Origin: Hyparrhenia diplandra
Lineage: Eukaryota; Streptophyta; Magnoliopsida; Poales; Poaceae
DNA: 64,000 nt
Assembly (NCBI GenBank): GCA_015847255.1
Contig: JADLZK010012222.1
Location: forward strand, 248,001-312,000
Direction of reading: 5' to 3'
A model generated the notes under the pieces. It was not told where the DNA came from and searched no databases. It worked only from the letters and a program-made list of their open reading frames with translations. Each line of letters starts with the position of its first letter. Position 1 is the stretch's first letter. This document shows, piece after piece, positions 56,421-64,000 of this stretch. The position numbers were made by a program, and so were the translations under genes.

Positions 56421-57089
56421 TTGTTTTCGACAAAAGCCCTTCCGTTCCTCCGAAATCCCATCCTGGTCCACCCGGGTCCTTGGTATCTGATAATTTAGTT
56501 CGGTTTTTTTTTGCGTTTGGATCCCCGTAATATAAAAATCCTATGCTCGAAGAAGGGAAAATTCCAAAATCGTGGCGATTTTACATTTGCACGCCCGCCT
56601 CGGACTTTTGCCAAAACCCTTCTCCCCCCCCACCGAATCTATATCGTGGCTCATCCTTTCGGCAAAAAAAAAAACTTCGCCTCATCTCCTTCTACCCATC
56701 GATCCTTTCCTCCCCCTCTCTATCCGACGCGGGTAGGCGACGACGGCGGCGGATGTGGCTTCCTCCCTCCTCCTCCCCTCACGCCGCACTCCTCCCCTAT
56801 CCCTCCTCGGGCGTACCATCCTCTTTTCTCTGTCACGCTCTCCGGCGGCTCCACGAAACCCTAGCCGTTCTTGTTCTTGTGGTGGCGGCGGCGACGCCGC
56901 GGTGTATCATGCGAGGCCACGCCGTGGGCGTCATCGTTGCTTACGGCAGCGTGTCCAGCGCCCGCCGAAGCGCCGGCGGGCACGGATGGTGGCCGCCCGG
57001 CTTGGCTGTACCCCCAGCGCCACCTCCTCCTGCTGGTCGCGTTGGCTACTGTGCATTGTGAAACCCTAGCTTCTTTTGTTCTTCACGGC
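56421..57089 (+). other. GC-rich leader-like region interrupted by a hAT element
   Basis: C/T-rich sequence with two AAACCCTAGC stretches typical of plant leaders. Three overlapping plus-strand frames are open for about 100-170 codons, all Ser/Pro/Arg-rich, with no recognisable domain. It may be the first exon or leader of the kinase-related sequence further right (inference only). It continues after the hAT insertion at 57974. Confidence 0.35.
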
Positions 57090-57965
57090 CACTGGCGGAG
57101 CTACGTTGCGGCCAAACTGGGCCGTGGCCCCCTGCCCCTTGGCTTTGTGTCAAAGGAGCCCATGTAGTCTATACATTCAGCCATTCAGCCCAAATCCACC
57201 TACGGTGAATACACGGAGCGACTGCTTTCTTCGTTGTTCGTCAGTTTGTCCGCCGCCCGCCCGTCCGCGAGAGGCGAGTCAGCAGCGAGCGGAGAGCCGG
57301 CGGCGCTGCGGAGGCAGTGCGCGATGGCCGGCGGGTCGACTCCTGGCCTCCTGGGCGTCCAGCACTCTAGCCCCCAGCAGCTAGGAGCCGATCAGCTAAG
57401 TTGCTAGCCTCTCCCTCTGCGTACAGCACTACAGCAGGCAGGTAGGTTTGATTTCTTATCGATTCTCCTTTTTTTTTTTGTTTTAGTAAAAAAATCAATG
57501 GGCATAAGCTGATTGAGTGATATTTTGTACTCAATTAAGATCTTGTTAGTTTTTGTTAGAGAATTTTAGATGGCTTGGCTGTTTGATTTGATTTGCCCTA
57601 AGCCTGTAAATTGTGGTGATGAACCTATTGTTTGATTTGATTTGCCCTAAGCCCTCATTCATTCATTTTATAAAAAGATGAGTGATGAACCTATTGTGGA
57701 GGAGCACCAGCCCCTAGTGTGTGTATACATGTATATATCATATATATTGTGGCTGAACCTAGTGTGTTAGTGTGTGTATATGTATATATCATATATATTA
57801 ATCTGAGGATGTGATGGTCTCTTCATAGACAAAATAGACCACACTATCAACTGTATTTTGTTTATGGTGGCTTGATTATATAAGTAGTAACTAGGAAGAC
57901 TAATTTCTTCACTACTTATGTACTTATAGATTTAATTGACGAATTGCCCCCTGGCTCCGCCACTG
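57090..57965. mobile_element. hAT-type non-autonomous DNA transposon
   Basis: It starts CACTGGCGGAGC and ends GGCTCCGCCACTG (inverted). An 8-bp target duplication TTCACGGC (57082-57089 and 57966-57973) is the length made by hAT transposases. At 876 bp it has no transposase. The left inner part is GC-rich (Arg/Ala-rich frames), the rest AT-rich. Confidence 0.83.
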
Positions 57966-57973
57966 TTCACGGC

Positions 57974-60126
57974 GCGTCCCTCCGTCTCCATCTGACCCTC
58001 GTTGGTTCAATCCAGGTGATGCGTTCCTCATCAGTTGTGATATGATGTTCTCTGCATTTGTCATTTCCTGTTTTCCAAACTTTTTGCGGCCTGTGATGTA
58101 AATTCTATACCAAATTGCAAGGATATGATCTGATGTTCGTTGGCTCGTGAGGTACTAGGCATGTCCTATTTGTTTTGCAAACCTGTACAGACCAAATGAT
58201 ACGCCGGTTAGGCTATCCACGTTGCCCCAATTCACTGATTGGCTCCATTTAGCTGTGGCCACTGTAGCTCTGCCCCGTGGTGGCGTTGTGATTGGTCTGG
58301 ACTTTTTTTCGAAATGGGCATAGCCATGTTAGCAAAATTATTTTTTGTTCATTGCATGATGGCTTGGACCTCGGATTTGCCAACATGCCTTTAAGCTCTG
58401 AGTTGATGAACAAATGCGATTAAAAGATTACTGAGGCCCCTAGGAATCCTGTCTTCAATAAAAAAATTCCTTATGTTCCTCGTTGCTGCAGGAAGAAATT
58501 TAAAAGCTTAAAAAAAAACATGTTGGTTGGCTTGGGTTACATCTGGAGGAGTCTACGTCCAAAGTTCGCCAAGTATTGGAGCCACTGGCTTTTAGCAAGT
58601 GGATGCTTCATAGCACATAGTGAGCTTTTAATTCTAAAATATGCAGCGCCGTTCTTATTTCAGCAAGCTTTTGTATCCTAGACTCCTCCAGATGTTTGCG
58701 TTTTGCTGAAATCAAATTTCATGCTCACTGCTTGTCTCCTTCGTCCTTTTATGTCATCAAATTTGAATCAGAAACATGGTGTCCCTTCAATTTTTTAATT
58801 AACACTCCATTTTTCCTGTTGATTAAATTGTTGTCTGCAAATCGCTGCAAGTTGTGAGTTGTTTAGGCTCTCCGGAAAATTTTCGTGGGCTGATTTTGAC
58901 ACCTACACTTCTCAAAAGTTTGCTTTGGCCTACGGTTTCTAAATAGTTGCTGGAATTTTAGATTCAAGTCTTTGGTTTTTTGGATGTCTCTTACTTCAGA
59001 GTGCTAGAAGCGAGAGAATTAGGTCTGTTGCTTGTTTATCCAATTTGATGCTTAATTAGCTCACTTCTGTAGCAGTTGCTGATTTCAGTCGCAGCTAAAA
59101 CACTTCGCATCTGATTTATATGATTTTTATGCATATGAGTTTTTACATGTGTACTCGGCTTTCCCTGTACAGTCTGGTCCTTTTAGGCAAAAGCAATTAC
59201 CTATTACTTATTAAGTTACCATGGCATTGTAGATGTAGCGGATTAATTAGTTTAGGGTCAATTAATCACCTTCTCCATTGTTCACAGTTTTTAAGACACT
59301 ACCACTACATATCCATTCCATGCGTGCATGAACAATATTGTCAATCAAATCCTCATAATAGAGGCATATCACCTCCTACAGGCACTCTCCCAGATTCTAG
59401 AACACTTAAATTGTGACAAACAATATTTGTAATTTTAGTATCTCCAACTACAGAATTTAGTTATTGATTTGACCTTGTTTACTTTGAACACATTGGTAGA
59501 GTTCTTTTTTCTTGCAAACAAAAACTATGGTGCCTTTTTTTGCAATGGTAGTTGGGATTTAGAGCTTGGTGATACTTAGCTATAGTTTCATCCTCCTTGT
59601 TCTTCTGATTCTTAATTTCTTATTTTGCTTGCTGTTTGAAAGGTTCAAAATCCTAAATTGAAAGAAACATATTGGTGGCCCATTGGTCACATTAGGATAC
59701 GTTGCCAATGGAGAAAAAAAAGGCAGGGGCAACATGTTGTTGACTCGGGTTTGTATCCCATCCTGTCTCAACAATGCCAGATGAGTTGGTAGAATAAATA
59801 AATAAGACCGATGCGCCGTAAACTCTTATGTATTTACTGCTAGAAGATTCTATGTTTGATGCTTCCATTTTGAGCCACAACTGTTACAACAACCATTGCC
59901 AACACTATTAACTACACTGAAAACAAAAAATTTCTTCCAGTGCTCAGCTATCTTAATCAACATACATTCTGTTTTACATGTATTTGATCAGTTTTGTGAA
60001 GCTCTTCTTTTACAATATAATAGTCTTTAATGGTGGTTTTCCTTCCTAAATGTATAGCCCTCAGATCAGGCAACCATCAATCATGAGATGTAATAATGTT
60101 CTCTTCATTTCTATTGTTCCAATCAG
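57974..60126. other. Intron-like AT-rich region without a recognisable gene
   Basis: T-rich DNA that looks like plant intron or intergenic sequence, ending in the acceptor before the kinase exon (TTCCAATCAG). A donor-like CCAG/GTGATG occurs near 58015. The second copy of the CCAAT-containing duplicate lies at 58188-58300. No protein is supported. Confidence 0.5.
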
Positions 60127-60347
60127 GCAAGGATCTTGATGCAGTCCTTAAAACTACACCATTTCTTCCACAAAAAGAAGCAAGAATCATGATTGTTGAA
60201 ATATTTCAGGGCCTGGTTTATCTAAACAAGAGGGGCCACAAGATTATTCACTACGATCTAAAACCTGGCAATGTTCTCTTCGATTGTGGAGGACGATGTT
60301 GGGTCTCAGGGAACGGAACTCACTTCTCAGGGAGCTGAAACCTATTG
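60127..60347 (+). pseudogene. TOUSLED-like protein kinase exon relic
   Basis: It is bordered by an acceptor (CAATCAG) and a donor (TATTG/GTGAGT). It reads KDLDAVLKTTPFLPQKEARI, then MIVEIFQGLVYLNKRG, then HKIIHYDLKPGNVLFD, which is the Tousled-like kinase catalytic loop (HYDLKPGNVLFD). Right after LFD the frame shifts and resumes as EDDVGSQGTELTSQGAETYW. The stretch between, which in the family holds the DFG metal-binding motif (about fifteen residues), is absent. Retained splice borders show that this is a DNA-level duplicate rather than a processed copy. The lost DFG motif and the frameshift make it non-functional. Confidence 0.8.
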
Positions 60348-61500
60348 GTGAGTGTGATCCTTCCAGTTGATCTTTTGCCCTACCTCCCAGGAACTTCCAA
60401 GCTACTTGTTGTTATGGAATTTTTTAATTATTTACATTCTTGCTATATACCTGGTGCAATACATGCTATTTCTAAAAGAGTTACAGGAATTACCTTTTTG
60501 TTTTCATTGAGTAGATGCATTACTAACAGGGCATTTTCTTCTTCTTTCCAATAATGCCTTTACTTTGAATAAGTGGGCGCTGTATACATTTAATTTCTTA
60601 TTTATGGCAGGACATCATTGTTTTCCTTTTATGGCCATTCTCCCTTTACAGTGGCAGGCATGTCTCACTTCAATTCTTTTCTTTTTTTTTTCAAGTATCT
60701 TCCTACCAAATTCTTTGACCTCAAAAAAACACCCTTCAATTCATGCGCAGGCAAATCATGGTAATTGTTTCTTGTTGTTAGTGTGATGCATATAGGAATA
60801 GGACTGGGATAATGGGAACAATATTCTGGTTTCAATGGCTGCAGTCTAACAGGAAAACAACAGTTGTAGCTAGGCCAATATTATCTATGCACTTCATAGC
60901 TTGTGTTACAAATTTCTGCAGTTCTGGAATTCTAAGTATAGGTAATATTCTTTTCATTTGCTTCTTTCATTTTCTAATTCCAATCACTCGAGACAAAGGA
61001 AGTCAGGAGTCATGGTTGATCTCCTATCCTCTCAGACGTGGTCCAATGAAAATGTAAGGTCAGCGCCACTCCTCTCAGACTGATCTACTTACTATCTTTG
61101 ACTTTTCTTTGTGTGCTTTTTCTCTTTTTTTTCATTGTCTTTGATTCAAGTTTTGTTATTGCCACAACTCTATCATGTGTCGCACAAATTTGTAGACTTC
61201 ATACATGATGCTAGGTTCTGATTTTGAATGAGAAGGGTTGGAGCATGTAGGGTGATGGACTGATGGAGATTGGGTTTGTTCACGTGGGCTTCCACATGCC
61301 TTTTGACCTCTATCAGTTTCCTACAATCTCATATAACAATAATTGATGGCAAAAATCTTGGGACTGAAAAACTGATACTAACAAATTTAGTATTGATGAA
61401 ACAGTGCCTGGTTTGTCTACCTCTTTTCACTTCACTCTGTTCTGATCAGTGGGTCTCTTGCTTTACTATAAGCTGATTAGCAGTTCTCTGTTTCAAACAC
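60348..61500. other. Remainder of the kinase-related region
   Basis: AT-rich, intron-like. A piece near 60917-60945 (CSSGIL) faintly recalls the next kinase exon but is too short to call. No other gene is visible. Confidence 0.35.
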
Positions 61501-64000
61501 TGTTAGAATGTTGTGTCTATTCCTCCAAACCCTAGTAGAGTGGGCAATATAGTTTTTACATGGGCCTCATGGGTCTACACATATACACTAATTTTAGTTC
61601 GAACTTATAGCGGAGATCAAGGCCCCGGACATGAAAGAAAGCAACACACAGGGGCCCCAGCGGTCACAACTAGCCATTTGAGGTGGATCGAAAACTCGGA
61701 GAAGGTCGATGAGGGCGACCCTTGGTGAAGATCGGCAACCGGGAGGTGGGTACATGGAGCACCGAACGAGCGCCGATGGCAACCAAGTCTCGGACAAAGT
61801 GCAAGTCGATCTAATACGATGAAGGGGTTGGTGGAGAGGTAGACGGGCGCCGACATTGTCACAAGAGACAAGTGTGGTCTTTGTCGGGGCCGTGAAGCTC
61901 GGCCAAGAGGCGACGAAGCCAAGAGGCCTCCGCCACACCGTTTGTACTCCGCCTCGGAGCTGGAGCGGGAGACAGCCATTTACGCTTTGATGACCGAGGA
62001 GATGAGGTTGCCTCCAAGGAAGACGGCATACCCGGAGGTAGAGCGGCGAGTGTCCGGATGGCCCGGTCAGCGATCAGAAAATCGGTGGAGGGAGACGGTG
62101 GAGCATCGGGCCCGAGTCAACGGTGCCCACGAACATAAGCGGAGAAGGCGCTTCATCGCAGCGGAAGATGTGGATCATGCATGTGAAGACAGTCTGGGCG
62201 GCGCGGGCGATGTCGAGGCCTAGTGAAGGTGAGGTACCGCAAGGCACCAGCCAAACTCCGGAAGGCGGTAGGATCCGCCAAGGTCGCCTTCATGGGTATC
62301 AATGAGTAGCACGGGGTGACACGCCTGTCATCTCGGAGCTCAAGGATGTCGAGGAGCATAATTGAACAACCCCGAAGGGCAGGTAACCCCGGGGAAGTGG
62401 TGAAGAGGGACCAAGATCCTTCATGGCAAACTCCCCGCCGCAAGGCCGATATGACACTCTTGAGAAGTTGGCCGAGGCAGGAGAACAATGTCATCAACAT
62501 AGAGTAGCGGTGTAGGCGCCTCGGCTCGCGGCGATAGACAAAAAACTTCGAACCCCAAGGTGAGAAGGTAGGTGGCAAAACCGAGTACCAAGCACGGGCG
62601 CAGCGGACCATATAGTGACTTGTTGAGCCGACGCGGACGAGATCGCCGATCGAATCAACAAACCCGGCGGTCCGGCTGCGATATCTTGCATCTCGAACCA
62701 CAAGGTGCCATGAAATGCATTCTTGACATCTAGTTGATGCAGCGGCCAGAGCGCGAGAGAGCAAGTGAGAGGTGGCGTGCGCTTTATGCCCGGCTTGACC
62801 ACCGGTGAAGGTCTCATCATAATCAACCCGGGCGCCAGGTAAAGAGTACCCGAGGATTGGCGTTCGGGCTCGTCGGCCGGCGCTTATGCGTCGAGATCCA
62901 CTTGCTGTGACCACATTGCCACGGACGGACGCGGCACAAGGACGCCGGTTGGCAAAGAAAAAGCCTCATGCTCCTCTTCCTTCCAGCGGCGATTAGGATC
63001 CGCCAATGGCAGCGCGGACGGAGGAAGAATCGGAAGACCGGCGGGTTGCTCCCGGTGGCGGAGAGGGGCCGCGAGACGGAGAACCCGCCGCATGCGCCGA
63101 GTCACCATCGGGTGAGTGGGCGGGGCCCTAGAACGACTGCGGGTGGTAGACCGCGGGGTGACTGCCGTGGTGGCGGCGGTGGCGGAGGCCGGAAGCGCCG
63201 GGGCGCTATGCTGCGTCGGGTCATGTAGGGTCCCGGCTGGAACGAGGGGGCGACTCGGACCGCTCGGGGCGCGCGTGCGCGCGCGGTAGGTCCTGGGGGC
63301 CGCGCGTGGCGCACCCAGTTCCTCCGGGGGCGCGTGTGGCGCGGTAGGGGCTCCGGGAGCGCACGGGCGCGGCCGGGTCGCGCGTGGTGGCGGCGCAGGC
63401 GCCGGAGCGCGCTCGTGGCGCGGCGAGGGCGGGGGCCTCGCGTGCGCGGCCGCGAGTCCGGGAGTACTGTAGAAAGAGGCCGAGGAAGGTGGCGGTGGCG
63501 AACCACCGGGTCGATGCGGGGGACTCGGCTCGGCGGCCAGGTGGAAGGTGTGTGGAAGAAGTGGAGTAGGGGAAAATCCTTTCGTCGAAAACAACGTCTT
63601 GAGGAGATGAGAACACGGTGGGAGGAAAGGTCGTAGGTGCGGTACCCTTATGGTCAAGGGAGTAGCCAAGGAACACACAACGTGTCGGCGGGGCGCCAAC
63701 TTGTGAGGAGCGGTAAGCGGCGGTGTTTGGGTAATGAGGCACACCGAAGACACGGAGGTGGTCATAGGTCGGTGAGTGCGAAGGGGGCATGGTGGGGAGT
63801 GGGAGCGGGACAAGGCTGTGGACGGAAGGCGGTTGAGTAGGTGGGTGGCGGTGTGGAGGCTCTCGGCCCGGAGCGCGGGCGAGAGGGCTGAAGAAGAAGA
63901 GTGCGCATGACATCGTTCGTGGTGCGGATCATTTGCCGTTACGGGAAGAGGTATACGGACATTCAAACCGAACACCCCGAGAGAGGAAGAAAGAACGAGA
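61501..64000 (-). mobile_element. Degenerate Ty1/copia element running off the right edge
   Basis: At 61501 the plus strand starts TGTTAGAATG, the likely outer end of a 3' LTR; its inner boundary near 61600 is unclear. Minus-strand pieces then follow copia order backwards: RNase H (SRSSSEAEYK, VYLSTNPF, SSTFSEF), RT (DYDETF, LDVKNAF, LFVYRR, SLAGALRYLTFTRP), and an integrase end (YDHLRVFGVPHYPNT, RCVFLGYSLDHKG, DVVFDERIFPYST). The linker is very Pro/Arg-rich. At least five frame changes make it a pseudogene. The 5' part lies outside the window. Confidence 0.87.

Overview
This is a grass (Poaceae) nuclear genome window. The evidence is GC-rich host genes, Stowaway-type MITEs, a tRNA-derived SINE and densely nested LTR retrotransposons. 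Most of the 64 kb is transposable-element DNA. I recognise three host genes with most of their structure present: an ATL-type RING-H2 ubiquitin ligase gene (25941-27214, minus), a three-exon gene for a small conserved basic/acidic-tailed protein (30117-31452, plus), and an aspartic-protease-like gene that has lost its first catalytic Asp motif (32149-33806, minus). Fragments of a kinesin and of a TOUSLED-like kinase are also present. All product names come from motifs seen in translation; no database search was run.

Left part (1-25 kb). Intergenic DNA with two MITE-like elements is followed by a chromodomain Ty3/gypsy element (2320-23613, minus, 5-bp target duplication AGTAG). A large SIRE/Maximus-type Ty1/copia element (5699-21795, minus, target duplication ATCAT) has inserted into its protease region. 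The copia element carries a third, envelope-position ORF and is itself interrupted by a 3.2-kb LTR-like block (10575-13760) whose flanks do not form a target duplication. A SINE sits in the right LTR of the gypsy element. Three Stowaway-like MITEs follow.

Middle part (25-39 kb). This holds the gene island, a hybrid LINE-tail/833-bp tandem duplication, a copia RNase H relic, microsatellites and a kinesin exon relic.

Right part (39-64 kb). A solo copia-type LTR (39213-52329, target duplication ACGAC) is split by a 10.8-kb non-autonomous LTR element (39467-50253, target duplication AGCTC). That element has three LTRs (LTR-internal-LTR-internal-LTR) and a Tat/Athila-like primer-binding site. It has no recognisable gag or pol, but its long internal region contains a series of short open segments bordered by splice-like sites. 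A second solo LTR (54109-55905), a hAT-type element with an 8-bp target duplication (57090-57965), a Tousled-like kinase exon relic and a degenerate copia element running off the right edge complete the window.

The insertions can be partly ordered. The gypsy element is older than the copia element within it, which in turn predates or co-evolved with the inner LTR block. The solo LTR at 39213 is older than the three-LTR element inside it. Nearly every element ORF, and two of the three host genes, show single-base frame changes. Some of these may be assembly indels rather than biological lesions.
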